From the NCBI GenBank assembly GCA_000720845.1, contig JODU01000003.1, forward strand, positions 1 through 64,000: 64,000 bases of DNA, given 5' to 3'. The notes below the pieces were generated by a model that worked only from the letters and a program-made list of their open reading frames with translations, did no database searches and had not been told where the DNA came from. The position numbers and the translations under genes were made by a program. Source of the stretch: Kitasatospora aureofaciens. Lineage in GTDB: Bacteria > Actinomycetota > Actinomycetes > Streptomycetales > Streptomycetaceae. Each line of letters opens with the position of its first letter. The stretch's first letter is position 1. This document shows, in pieces, positions 52,328-61,164 of this stretch.

Positions 52328-53836
52328 CTACACCCCCGCCTTCTCCGGTTCCGTGACCTTCACCGGGTCCGTGCCGGTCGCGCTGTGCCGTTCGGCCCAG
52401 TTCTCCAGGGCCGTGCGGCAGGCGTGGTCCAGGTGGTGCAGCCCGGACAGGTCCAGCTCGACCGGGCGGTCCTGCGGCAGCGCCTCCAGGCCCTCCAGGA
52501 TCTTCGGGAGCCGCAGGAAGGTCGCGTTGCCGGTCAGATGCGCCTGGACGGGGCCGGCGCCCTTGTCGACGATCTCCAGCTTGAGGTGCGACGCCTCCCA
52601 GGCGGTCTTGACCACGGACAGGGCCAGACCGATCAGCACGCCCTCGAACATGTTGACCGCGACGATCGAGACGGCGGTCACCACCAGGATCAGCGCCTCG
52701 CCCCGGTGGTCGCGCCACAGCGGCACGATGCTGCGGAACGGGATCAGCTTCCAGCCCGCGTGGACCAGGATGCCCGCCAGCGCGGGCAGCGGGATCAGGG
52801 CCAGCACGGACGGCAGCAGCGCCGCGAACAGCAGTAGCCACACACCGTGCAGCACCCGGGACGCCTTGGTCCTGGCTCCGGCGCTCACATTGGCGGAGCT
52901 GCGCACGATGACCGCGGTCATCGGCAGCGCGCCGAGCACACCGCACACGGTGTTGCCCGCGCCCTGCGCCATCAGCTCCTTGTCGTACTCGGTGCGCGGT
53001 CCGTCGTGCAGCCGGTCCACCGCCGCGGCGCTGAACAGGCTCTCCGCCGAGGCGATCAGCGTGAAGGCGACGATCGTGCCGAGCAGGCCCACGTTCGCCA
53101 GCTCGCCGAAGGCGTCGGCGCCGGGCGGCTGGATCACGTCCAGCAGGCCGCTCACCTCGACGGTCGCGACCGACAGTCCGAACGCCGCCGTGACCGCGGT
53201 GGCCAGACCGACCACGGCCAGCGCCCCCGGCACGGTCTGCGCCCGCTTCGGCAGCCGCTTCCACAGCACCATCACGGCGACGGTGCCCGCGCCGAGGACG
53301 AGCGAGGTCATGGCCGCCGTGCTGCCCAGCGCGTCGGCCGCGGCCCCGGGCAGCCCGGTGAGCTTGTCGATGCCGGAGGCGGGCGCCTCGAGACCGGCGG
53401 CCGAGTAGAGCTGGCCCGCGATGAGCACCAGGCCGATGCCGGCCAGCATGCCCTCGACGACCGACAGGGAGATCGCCCGGAACCAGCGCCCCAGCTTCAG
53501 GGCGCCCATCACGAGCTGGATGAGCCCCGTGGCGAGCACGATCACGCCGAGCGCGGGCAGTCCGTACTGGTCGACCGCGCCGAAGACCAGCACGGTCAGC
53601 CCGGCGGCCGGGCCGGAGACCTGGAGGCTGCTGCCCGGCAGGAATCCGGTGACCAGGCCGCCCACGATGCCGGTGACCAGGCCGAGTTCGGCCGGGACTC
53701 CGGAGGCGACGGCCACGCCCACGCACAGCGGGAGCGCGACCAGGAACACGACGAGGGAGGCGGTGAGGTCCTGCCGCCAGTGCGGGAACCTCCGGTTCTG
53801 GTTCTGGCCGGCTATGGAACTCATGCCGGCGCTCAC
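52328..53836 (-). CDS. SulP-family anion (probably bicarbonate) transporter with STAS domain
   Basis: A 502-residue protein from GTG 53836, overlapping the carbonic anhydrase stop by 4 nt. The N-terminal core has QDLTASLVVFLVALPLCVGVAVASGVP, VSGPAAGLTVLVFG, GLIQLVMGALKLGRWFRAIS and QGAGNTVCGVLGALPMTAVIVRSSANV. A short STAS domain ends the protein (HLTGNATFLRLPKIL, LPQDRPVELDLSGLHHLDHACRTALENW). SulP transporters move sulfate, bicarbonate or other anions; the tight coupling to a carbonic anhydrase points to bicarbonate uptake (inference). Confidence 0.9.
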   Translation of the reverse strand: MSAGMSSIAGQNQNRRFPHWRQDLTASLVVFLVALPLCVGVAVASGVPAELGLVTGIVGGLVTGFLPGSSLQVSGPAAGLTVLVFGAVDQYGLPALGVIVLATGLIQLVMGALKLGRWFRAISLSVVEGMLAGIGLVLIAGQLYSAAGLEAPASGIDKLTGLPGAAADALGSTAAMTSLVLGAGTVAVMVLWKRLPKRAQTVPGALAVVGLATAVTAAFGLSVATVEVSGLLDVIQPPGADAFGELANVGLLGTIVAFTLIASAESLFSAAAVDRLHDGPRTEYDKELMAQGAGNTVCGVLGALPMTAVIVRSSANVSAGARTKASRVLHGVWLLLFAALLPSVLALIPLPALAGILVHAGWKLIPFRSIVPLWRDHRGEALILVVTAVSIVAVNMFEGVLIGLALSVVKTAWEASHLKLEIVDKGAGPVQAHLTGNATFLRLPKILEGLEALPQDRPVELDLSGLHHLDHACRTALENWAERHSATGTDPVKVTEPEKAGV

Positions 53837-54414
53837 AGGGCCTCGAAGGCGTCGGTGTCCGCACGGTGCCGGCGCACGAGGCCGGTGTGGACCTCGTAGT
53901 ACCAGCCGTGCAGCCGCAGCCGGCCGTCCGTCAGCCGCTGCTCGACGCAGGGGTAGGAGCGCAGGCGCAGCAGTTGCGCCAGTACGTGGTGCTGCACGGC
54001 CCCGGCGACCGTCGGGTCGGCCGGATCGCAGGGCTTCGGCTCGTCGGCCGCGTGCGCCAGCCAGTCGCGCACGGCGGGTACGGCGGTCAGGTCGTCGCCG
54101 CGCACCAGCGCGCCGACGGCGCCGCAGTGCGAGTGGCCGCAGACCACGATGTCCGTGACGCCGAGGACCTCGACGGCGTACTCGATGGTGGCCGCCTCGC
54201 CGGAGGGGTGCTCGGCACCGTAGGGCGGGACGATGTTGCCCGCGGTGCGCAGCTCGAAGAGCTGGCCGGGCCGGGCGCCGGTGATCAGGGCCGGTACGAC
54301 CCGGGAGTCGGAGCAGGTGATGAACAGGACTTCGGGCGACTGGCCTTCGGCGTGCCCGGCGAACTCCTCAGGGCGCTGTCCGAACGTACGGGCGTTGTCG
54401 ATGAGGGGTTGCAT
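53833..54414 (-). CDS. beta-class carbonic anhydrase
   Basis: A 193-residue enzyme. The zinc ligands are Cys34 (FITCSDSRVVP), His94 and Cys97 (CGHSHCGAV), and the Asp36-Arg38 dyad is intact. It interconverts CO2 and bicarbonate in the cytoplasm. It is the first gene of a pair with SulP (GTGA overlap), so it would serve bicarbonate handling. Confidence 0.94.
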   Translation of the reverse strand: MQPLIDNARTFGQRPEEFAGHAEGQSPEVLFITCSDSRVVPALITGARPGQLFELRTAGNIVPPYGAEHPSGEAATIEYAVEVLGVTDIVVCGHSHCGAVGALVRGDDLTAVPAVRDWLAHAADEPKPCDPADPTVAGAVQHHVLAQLLRLRSYPCVEQRLTDGRLRLHGWYYEVHTGLVRRHRADTDAFEAL

Positions 54415-54492
54415 GATGCTGTTTTCCTCCTGGCGCGCCGTGGGGGCGCGTCGGACGGGTGGGACAGAGGTGGGGGATGTTCCGGTGGTCCG

Positions 54493-54894
54493 TCAGCAGC
54501 GGAAGACCTGAAGGGCCGCGGGCGAGTGGTCCGGCGCGGATCTCGGCCGGTCCGCGGCCGCCAGGGCGGACGTGAGGGGCGCGGGCGCCGCGGGGCCGCG
54601 CTGCCGCGTGCCCGAGCGCTCGGGGGCGTCGGGCTGGGGCGCGGTGGTGGTGCGGTGCCGGTCACGGGCGCGCGCGGAACCGTTCGGGTTCCCCGGGCGG
54701 CCGGTGTCGTGGCAGGTGACGGTCTCGTCGTATGCGGCAGTGCCGGAGTGGGTGGTTCCGGAGTGGGTGTTGGCCACGGCATCACGGCTCGTATGCGCGG
54801 ATGCGAAGGGTGGGGCGGGTGCGAAGACCGTCAGGACGAGCAGGACGGCGGCGAGGAGCGCAAGCGCGGTCCGGGCCGTCGTGGCTCGTGACAT
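54493..54894 (-). CDS. small secreted protein of unknown function
   Basis: A 133-residue protein with a signal peptide (basic n-region, hydrophobic core ALALLAAVLLVLTVFA, cleavage near ASA at about 31-33). The mature part is hydrophilic, with two HSGT repeats near 44-52, two cysteines (one at the very C-terminus, ALQVFRC) and no known domain. I do not recognise a function. The promoter region holds four 11-bp-spaced GGTCAA repeats and a 38-bp palindrome, so it is probably regulated in an unusual way. Confidence 0.7.
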   Translation of the reverse strand: MSRATTARTALALLAAVLLVLTVFAPAPPFASAHTSRDAVANTHSGTTHSGTAAYDETVTCHDTGRPGNPNGSARARDRHRTTTAPQPDAPERSGTRQRGPAAPAPLTSALAAADRPRSAPDHSPAALQVFRC

Positions 54895-54940
54895 ACGCCC
54901 CCCTCCAGGCAGTTCACGGCGGTGGCGTGCGCCGGTGCAC

Positions 54941-54979
54941 GGTCAAAGCAAGGTCAACGCATGGTCAATGCGTGGTCAA
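54941..54979. promoter_or_regulatory. four GGTCAA direct repeats with exact 11-bp period
   Basis: GGTCAA starts at 54941, 54952, 54963 and 54974, each 11 bp apart. The minus strand reads TTGACC four times. The repeats lie 46-85 bp upstream of the secreted-protein gene. An 11-bp period is that of direct-repeat operators bound by OmpR/PhoB-type factors (the PHO box begins G-T/G-T-C-A) and by SARP regulators. The match to the PHO consensus stops after GGTCA, so the factor is uncertain. Confidence 0.7.
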
Positions 54980-54983
54980 GAAA

Positions 54984-55021
54984 CACGTTAACCCTGCAAA
55001 GCGCTTTGCAGGGTTAACGTG
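54984..55021. terminator. 38-bp perfect palindrome with TGCAAAGCGCTTTGCA core
   Basis: Every base from 54984 to 55021 pairs with its mirror, giving a 19-bp hairpin arm. On the minus strand it is followed by TTTCTTG, so it can act as the factor-independent terminator of zapE (ends 55090). The core (TGCAAAGCGCTTTGCA) is also of LacI/GalR operator type, so a regulatory use is possible. Confidence 0.75.
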
Positions 55022-55089
55022 GCGTTACGAGCCGAAGAGAGCCTGAAATTGGCGGGTGGGTTGGCGGGAATGGGCCGCCTCGGCCGCCC

Positions 55090-56202
55090 TCAGGGCGTGT
55101 CGACCAGGCGTCCGGCGTCCCGGGCCAGCGCGGTGAGCCGGGAGATCGCCCGGAAGTACTTCTTGCGGTAGCCGCCCTTCAGCATCTCCTCGCTGAACAG
55201 CCGGTCGAAGGGCAGCCCGGAGGCCAGGACGGGCACCTCGCGGTCGTAGAGCCGGTCCGCGAGCACCACGAGCCGCAGCGCCGTCGACTGGTCCGGCACC
55301 GGGCGGACCCCGGTGAGGCACACGGCCGTCAGGCCGTCGGTCAGGGCGCCGTAACGGCTGGGGTGGACGCGGGCGAGGTGGTCGAGGAGGGCGGGGAAGT
55401 CGTCCAGGGAAGCACCCTCGGTGGCCCGCGCCGTACGGGTCACCTGCTCGTCGGAGTACGGCGCAGGGGCCTCGGGCAGGCCGCGGTGGCGGTAGTCCTC
55501 GCCGTCGATGCGCAGGGCGCGGAAGTGGGCGGACAGGCCCTGGATCTCGCGCAGGAAGTCGGCCGCCGCGAACCGGCCTTCGCCGAGCTTGCCCGGCAGC
55601 GTGTTGGAGGTGGCGGCGAGCGCCACGCCGGCCTCCACCAGCCGGGCGAGCAGGCTGGAGACGAGGACGGTGTCGCCGGGGTCGTCGAGCTCGAACTCGT
55701 CGATGCACAGCAGACGGTGCCCGGACAGCGTCTGCACGGTCTGCTGGAAGCCGAGGGCGCCGACGAGGTTGGTCAGCTCCACGAAGGTGCCGAAGGCCTT
55801 GCGGGAGGGCTCGGCGGGAGTGGCGTGCCACAGGGAGGCCAGCAGGTGGGTCTTGCCGACGCCGTAGCCGCCGTCGAGGTACACGCCGCGGGGTCCGGCC
55901 GGGGTCTTCGGCGCCTTGCCGCGGCCCAGCCCGAAGAAACCGCGCCTGCCGGTGGCCGCGCCGGGCGCCTCGCCGAGTCCGCCCGCGAAGTCCTCCAGCA
56001 CCCGGACGGCCTCGCTCTGGCCGGGCTGGTTCGGGTCCGGGATGTACGTGCCGAAGCGGACGGAGTCGAAACGGGGCGGGGGCACCATCTCGGCGACCAG
56101 ACGGTCCGCGGGGACACGGGGCTCGCGGGCGCACAGGGAGACCGTGGCCGGAGCCGACCCGGTTATCGGGGCGGGCACGGAGGCGGGGGAGGAGGACGAC
56201 AC
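55090..56202 (-). CDS. zapE: ZapE/AFG1-family ATPase
   Basis: A 370-residue P-loop ATPase from GTG 56202 (TTG 56211 is an alternative). Walker A is DGGYGVGKTHLLASLWH (near residues 109-125), Walker B LLCIDEFELDDPGD, sensor 1 ALAATSNTLPGKLGEGRF. These are the AFG1/ZapE signature. ZapE acts in cell division in E. coli and in mitochondrial protein quality control (AFG1). The N-terminal ~40 residues are low complexity. Confidence 0.9.
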   Translation of the reverse strand: MSSSSPASVPAPITGSAPATVSLCAREPRVPADRLVAEMVPPPRFDSVRFGTYIPDPNQPGQSEAVRVLEDFAGGLGEAPGAATGRRGFFGLGRGKAPKTPAGPRGVYLDGGYGVGKTHLLASLWHATPAEPSRKAFGTFVELTNLVGALGFQQTVQTLSGHRLLCIDEFELDDPGDTVLVSSLLARLVEAGVALAATSNTLPGKLGEGRFAAADFLREIQGLSAHFRALRIDGEDYRHRGLPEAPAPYSDEQVTRTARATEGASLDDFPALLDHLARVHPSRYGALTDGLTAVCLTGVRPVPDQSTALRLVVLADRLYDREVPVLASGLPFDRLFSEEMLKGGYRKKYFRAISRLTALARDAGRLVDTP

Positions 56203-56462
56203 GGTACTCAATGGTAGGGCCTGCCCGGCACGCCTCGTCGTCGGCCGGTCGGCGGTCTCCGGGAGGTGTGGCGCGGCGGGCCGTGCGGATGCGGGGGCCG
56301 GTGCGAAGGGGGCGCCCCCGGTATGCGGAGGGACGCCGCGGGGGTGTGGGAACCGGGCGCCGACCGTGGTCCGGCGCGGGATCGGCGCCGTGGGTGCGGT
56401 GGGCGGGTGCGGGGCTCCGGCCTGCGCGGTTGGGCCGGCGGCTGCGTGGAACACTGCACCCC

Positions 56463-57260
56463 ATGCGACGCCTGTTCCCCGTGTCCCCCGCGACCGATCC
56501 GACCGTCGATCCGGGCGGCGGCTTTGAGACCGACCGGGAGTGGAGCCTGGCCGAGCTGGCCGCCGCCTACGCGTACCCCGAGCCGGACGGGCACCGGCGG
56601 ACGTGGCTGCGGGCCAACATGGTCTCCACCCTCGACGGCGCCGCCCAGCACGACGGCCGCTCCCAGCCCATCTCCAGCGCGGCCGACATGCGGGTCTTCG
56701 GCACCCTGCGGGCCCTGGCGGACGTGGTGATCGCCGGTGCCGAGACCGTACGGCAGGAGGGGTACCGCCCGGCACGCGCGCGGGCTGACTTCGCCGAGGC
56801 GCGGCGGTCGGCCGGTCAGGCGCCCGTGCCGGCGATCGCGGTGGTCAGCGCGAGCCTGGAGCTGGACTTCTCCCTGCCGCTGTTCACCTCCCCGCTCGTG
56901 CCCACCCTGGTCCTGACCGGAGCCGCCGCCGCCCCGGACCGGATCGCGGCCGCCGAGAAGGCCGGGGCCCGGGTGGTGATCGCGGGCGACGGCGTCGGCG
57001 TGGACCCGGCCCGCGCCCTCGCGGCACTCGCCGGGCTGGGGCACACCCGGCTGCTGACCGAGGGCGGTCCGCGGCTGCTGGGGCAGTTCGTCACCGCGGG
57101 CGTGCTCGACGAGCTGTGCCTGACCGTCTCCCCGATGCTGACCGCGGGGGACGCGCAGCGGATCGCGGGCGGACCGGCGGTCGAGGTCCCACGGCGGTTC
57201 GTACTGGCGTCCCTGCTGGAGGAGGAAGGTTTCCTCTTCAGTCGTTACCGGCGTGACTAG
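56463..57260 (+). CDS. pyrimidine reductase, RibD C-terminal-like
   Basis: A 265-residue protein from ATG 56463. The RibD_C/dihydrofolate-reductase fold is readable: WLRANMVSTLDGAAQHDGRSQPIS, DMRVFGTLRALADVVIAGAETVRQEGY, LLTEGGPRLLGQFVTAGVLDELCLTVSPML. There is no deaminase domain. It may be a reductase for riboflavin-type or a related pyrimidine. The 260 bp upstream to zapE show no gene. Confidence 0.85.
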   Translation: MRRLFPVSPATDPTVDPGGGFETDREWSLAELAAAYAYPEPDGHRRTWLRANMVSTLDGAAQHDGRSQPISSAADMRVFGTLRALADVVIAGAETVRQEGYRPARARADFAEARRSAGQAPVPAIAVVSASLELDFSLPLFTSPLVPTLVLTGAAAAPDRIAAAEKAGARVVIAGDGVGVDPARALAALAGLGHTRLLTEGGPRLLGQFVTAGVLDELCLTVSPMLTAGDAQRIAGGPAVEVPRRFVLASLLEEEGFLFSRYRRD

Positions 57261-57477
57261 GGCGATCCCGGGCAGGCGCGGACGGCGGCGGCCGAACAGG
57301 GGTCCGGTCGTTACCGCGCAGCCGGGAATCAGCGGAATCTCCCGTTCCGTTTAGCCCGCGCCGGGCACACTGAATCCGGCAGTACCCGTGCGATCACGGG
57401 GCAGGATGGTTTCCGCAGGGTCTGGTACGGCCTACGGAGGGTGGGCCCACGGGCCCTCGAAGGAGAAGGGGCGCCTG

Positions 57478-57951
57478 GTGTTCACAAGCGTTTTGATGAT
57501 CGAGAAGGCCCTGACGTCCGCCGACGTGGAGTTCGTCACCACCTTGCACGGGGACGAGCAGGTCGGCTTCCACGTGCTGCTCCAGCCGCGCGGCGATCAG
57601 GCGGACCGGCTGCTGCGGGCCATCGACGACGTCGCGCTCGGCGAGCTCGACGACGCCGTACGCGAGGGGGAGACCCCGGAGGGCCAGGAGGCGCAGAGCG
57701 TCGGGGAGCGGGCCCTGGAGGTGTCCCTCACGGCCCTGCGCGCGTCCGGCGCCCAGGCCGAGGGACGGCTGATCGAGGACCACCCGCTGGACGAGCTCAA
57801 GGCCGTGGTCATGGAGGTCGCGGCCGACGAGGTGATCGTCCTGACCGACCCCCACTACGTGGAGGAGTTCTTCCACCGGGACTGGGCCTCCCGGGCCCGG
57901 CACAAGGTCGGCGTCCCCGTCCTGAAACTCTTCTCGCACAGCAAGGCATAG
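57478..57951 (+). CDS. Usp-like small protein
   Basis: A 157-residue protein from GTG 57478 (AAGGAGAAGG upstream). It has an N-terminal beta/alpha segment and a C-terminal motif ADEVIVLTDPHYVEEFFHRDWASRARHKVGVPVLKLFSH that resembles the universal stress protein fold end. Public annotation of similar genes sometimes says indole-3-glycerol phosphate synthase, which this sequence does not support (too short, no barrel motifs). It lies 63 bp before murC on the same strand. Confidence 0.65.
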   Translation: MFTSVLMIEKALTSADVEFVTTLHGDEQVGFHVLLQPRGDQADRLLRAIDDVALGELDDAVREGETPEGQEAQSVGERALEVSLTALRASGAQAEGRLIEDHPLDELKAVVMEVAADEVIVLTDPHYVEEFFHRDWASRARHKVGVPVLKLFSHSKA

Positions 57952-58014
57952 GCTGGTGCCGCGCCCCCGCCGAGGGGGCGCGCCCACCGACGGATCACCC
58001 TGGGAGAACAGCGC

Positions 58015-59412
58015 ATGGCACCCGGCCTTCCTACCGCCATGGACCGACCGCACTTCATCGGCATCGGCGGCGCCGGAATGTCGGGCATCGCCAAGATCCT
58101 CGCCCAGCGCGGCGCCGCGGTGGCGGGCAGCGACGCCAAGGAGTCCGCGACCGCCGAGGCGCTGCGCGCCCTGGGCGCCACGGTGCACATCGGGCACGCG
58201 GCGGAGCACCTCGCCGACGACGCGAGCTGCGTGGTGGTCTCCTCGGCGATCCGCGAGGACAATCCGGAGCTGGCCCGCGCCGCCGAGCTGGGCATCCCGG
58301 TCGTGCACCGCTCCGACGCCCTCGCCGCCCTGATGAACGGCCTGCGCCCGATCGCCGTGGCCGGCACCCACGGCAAGACCACCACCACCTCCATGCTGGC
58401 GGTCTCCCTGTCCGAGCTGGGCCTGGACCCGTCGTACGCGATCGGCGGCGACCTGGACGCGCCCGGCTCCAACGCCCTGCACGGCGACGGCGAGATCTTC
58501 GTCGCCGAGGCGGACGAAAGCGACCGGAGCTTCCACAAGTACGCCCCCGAGGTCGCCATCGTCCTCAACGTCGAGCTGGACCACCACGCCAACTACGCCT
58601 CGATGGACGAGATCTACGAGTCCTTCGAGACCTTCGCCGCGAAGATCGTCCCCGGCGGCACCCTGGTGATCGCGGCCGACCACGAGGGCGCCCGGGAGCT
58701 GACCCGGCGGCTGGCGGGCTCGGTGCGGACGGTGACGTACGGGGAGGCGGAGGACGCCGACGTGCGCATCCTGTCCGTCGTCCCACAGGGCCTCAAGAGC
58801 GAGGTCACGGTCGTCATGGACGGCGCCGAGCTGACCTTCGCGGTGTCCGTCCCCGGCCGCCACTACGCCCACAACGCGGTCGCCGCCCTCGCCGCGGGCG
58901 CGGCCCTCGGCGTCCCCGCCGCCGAGCTGGCCCCCGCACTGGCCGCCTACACGGGCGTCAAGCGGCGCCTGCAGCTCAAGGGCGAGGCGGCCGGCGTGCA
59001 GGTCGTCGACTCCTACGCGCACCACCCCACCGAGATGACGGCCGACCTGGAGGCCATGCGCGCCGCCGTCGGCGACGCCCGCATCCTGGTCCTCTTCCAG
59101 CCGCACCTCTTCTCCCGCACCCAGGAGCTGGGCAAGGAGATGGGCCAGGCGTTGTCCCTCGCGGACGCCTCGGTCGTGCTCGACATCTACCCGGCCCGCG
59201 AGGACCCGGTCCCGGGCGTCACCAGCGAGCTGATCATCGAGGCGGCCCGCGCGGCGGGCGCGGACGTCACGCCGGTCCACGACAAGGACGCCGCGCCCGC
59301 GCTGGTCGCGGGAATGGCGAAGGCCGGTGATCTCGTTCTCACCATGGGCGCGGGTGACGTCACCGACCTCGGACCGCGCATCCTGGACGAGCTGTCGAGC
59401 AAGGCGAAGTAA
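58015..59412 (+). CDS. murC: MurC, UDP-N-acetylmuramate--L-alanine ligase
   Basis: A 465-residue ligase from ATG 58015. The UDP-binding GIGGAGMSGIAKILAQRG (16-33), ATP-binding GTHGKTTTT at 117-125, AEADESDRSFHKY and NVELDHHANY are all diagnostic. VDSYAHHPTEM near 330 closes the active site. It adds the first amino acid to UDP-MurNAc in peptidoglycan synthesis. It is followed 14 bp later by msrB. Confidence 0.96.
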   Translation: MAPGLPTAMDRPHFIGIGGAGMSGIAKILAQRGAAVAGSDAKESATAEALRALGATVHIGHAAEHLADDASCVVVSSAIREDNPELARAAELGIPVVHRSDALAALMNGLRPIAVAGTHGKTTTTSMLAVSLSELGLDPSYAIGGDLDAPGSNALHGDGEIFVAEADESDRSFHKYAPEVAIVLNVELDHHANYASMDEIYESFETFAAKIVPGGTLVIAADHEGARELTRRLAGSVRTVTYGEAEDADVRILSVVPQGLKSEVTVVMDGAELTFAVSVPGRHYAHNAVAALAAGAALGVPAAELAPALAAYTGVKRRLQLKGEAAGVQVVDSYAHHPTEMTADLEAMRAAVGDARILVLFQPHLFSRTQELGKEMGQALSLADASVVLDIYPAREDPVPGVTSELIIEAARAAGADVTPVHDKDAAPALVAGMAKAGDLVLTMGAGDVTDLGPRILDELSSKAK

Positions 59413-59426
59413 GGGGCTGAGGACTC

Positions 59427-59834
59427 ATGTCGTACGACGTCGAGAAGCCGGACGAGCAGTGGCGGGCGGAGCTGGCCCCGGCCGAGTACGCCGTGCTGCG
59501 CGAGGCCGCCACGGAGCCGGCCTTCACCGGTGAGTACACCGACACCAAGACCGAGGGCGTCTACTCCTGCCGCGCCTGCGGTGCGGAGCTGTTCACCTCC
59601 ACGACCAAGTTCGAGTCGCACTGCGGCTGGCCGTCCTTCTACGACCCGAAGGACACCGACGCGGTCGAGCTGATCGAGGACCGCTCCCACGGGATGGTGC
59701 GCACCGAGGTGCGCTGCGCCCGCTGCGGTTCGCACCTCGGACACGTCTTCCAGGGCGAGGGCTACCCGACCCCGACCGACCAGCGCTACTGCATCAACAG
59801 CATCTCGCTGCGCCTGGAGCCGAAGGCGGGCTGA
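59427..59834 (+). CDS. msrB: MsrB, peptide-methionine (R)-S-oxide reductase
   Basis: A 135-residue enzyme from ATG 59427. Zinc cysteines are C48/C51 (YSCRACG) and C97/C100 (VRCARCG). The catalytic Cys122 is in QRYCIN. HCGWPSF at 65-71 and GHVF also fit. It repairs methionine-R-sulfoxide in proteins. Co-transcription with murC is likely from the 14-bp gap. Confidence 0.96.
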   Translation: MSYDVEKPDEQWRAELAPAEYAVLREAATEPAFTGEYTDTKTEGVYSCRACGAELFTSTTKFESHCGWPSFYDPKDTDAVELIEDRSHGMVRTEVRCARCGSHLGHVFQGEGYPTPTDQRYCINSISLRLEPKAG

Positions 59835-60006
59835 GCGGGCCGGGTCCGCGGACGGATTTCCGGTGTGAACGCCCGAGCAGCGGGAAGGAGTCGCCCCGGA
59901 GCAACGGGGGCCCCGCGGACCAGCCGTCTACACTCGACCGGCGACGGCCCCACCGACCGCGGCCGGAGCGGGCAGCTTCTGCCAGACCCGAAGGGTATTC
60001 GGCGTT

Positions 60007-61164
60007 TTGATACGGATGGACTCAGTCACCAAGCGGTACCCGGACGGCACCGTGGCGGTCGACCGGCTGTCACTGGAGATACCCGACCGCTCGATCACGG
60101 TCCTCGTCGGTCCCTCGGGCTGCGGCAAGACGACCACCCTGCGGATGATCAACAGAATGGTCGAGCCCTCCGAGGGAACGATCCTGCTCGACGGCGAGGA
60201 CCTCCAGCAACAGCCCGTCACCACGCTGCGCCGGTCGATGGGGTACGTCATCCAGAACGCGGGGCTCTTCCAGCACCGGACGATCCTCGACAACATCGCC
60301 ACCGTGCCCCGCATGATCGGCTGGGGCAAGCAGAAGTCCCGCGAGCGGGCCGCCGAGCTGATGGCACGGGTGGGGCTCGACACCTCCCTCGCCAAGCGGT
60401 ATCCGTACCAGCTCTCCGGTGGCCAGCAGCAGCGCGTCGGCGTGGCCCGGGCGCTCGCCGCCGACCCGCCGGTGCTGCTCATGGACGAGCCGTTCTCCGC
60501 CGTCGACCCCGTCGTCCGCAAGGGGCTGCAGGACGAACTGCTGCGCATCCAGGACGAACTGGGCAAGACCATCGTCTTCGTCACCCACGACATCGACGAG
60601 GCCATCAAACTCGGCACCATGGTCGCGGTGATGCGCACCGGCGGCCGGCTCGCCCAGTTCGCGCCGCCCGCCGAGCTGCTGTCCGACCCCGCGGACGACT
60701 TCGTCGAGGACTTCCTCGGTGCCGACCGCGGCATCCGGCGGCTCTCCTTCTTCTCCTCCGCCGCCCTGGCGCTGAGCACCGGCCCGGTCGTGCGCACCGA
60801 CGCCACCGCCGAGCAGCTCGCCGCCGCCGACGGTGCCACCCACCTGCTGGTCACCGACGCGGACGACCGGCCGCTGGGCTGGGCCGAGCCGGGCGGCCCG
60901 ACCGCGGGGGACCTCGCCGCCGGGCGACTGCTGTCCTACGGGCGGCCCTTCGTGCCCGGCACCGACTCGCTGCGGGCCGCGCTCGACTGCGCCGTGCTCT
61001 CGCCCACCGGCTGGGCCGTCGCCGTGGACGGCGACGGCCGGGTGACCGGCGTCGTCTCCCAGCAGACCATCGGCGAGGCGATCCGCTCCGCCCACGGCGC
61101 CGCGGCGGGCCCCGGCGACACCCGGACCGAGGAGCCCGCCGACATCACCAAGGTCGCCCCGTGA
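60007..61164 (+). CDS. osmoprotectant ABC transporter ATP-binding protein (OpuCA/ProV-like)
   Basis: A 385-residue ATPase from TTG 60007 (ATG 60016 is also in frame; GAAGGG lies 11 bp before the TTG). Walker A is GPSGCGKT (35-42), the signature LSGGQQQR (near 137), Walker B VLLMDEPFSAVD. The C-terminal third (about 250-385) is CBS-like (HLLVTDADDRPLGW, GVVSQQTIGEAI). It is typical of betaine/choline uptake systems. The GTGA overlap links it to the first permease. Confidence 0.9.
   Translation: MIRMDSVTKRYPDGTVAVDRLSLEIPDRSITVLVGPSGCGKTTTLRMINRMVEPSEGTILLDGEDLQQQPVTTLRRSMGYVIQNAGLFQHRTILDNIATVPRMIGWGKQKSRERAAELMARVGLDTSLAKRYPYQLSGGQQQRVGVARALAADPPVLLMDEPFSAVDPVVRKGLQDELLRIQDELGKTIVFVTHDIDEAIKLGTMVAVMRTGGRLAQFAPPAELLSDPADDFVEDFLGADRGIRRLSFFSSAALALSTGPVVRTDATAEQLAAADGATHLLVTDADDRPLGWAEPGGPTAGDLAAGRLLSYGRPFVPGTDSLRAALDCAVLSPTGWAVAVDGDGRVTGVVSQQTIGEAIRSAHGAAAGPGDTRTEEPADITKVAP

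Noticed and set aside
54984..55021. Attachment or integration site at the 38-bp palindrome
   Set aside because: No tRNA gene, integrase or flanking duplication is present. A terminator or operator explains it better.
57478..57951. Indole-3-glycerol phosphate synthase
   Set aside because: The protein has 157 residues and no TrpC barrel motifs. Its end resembles a Usp fold.
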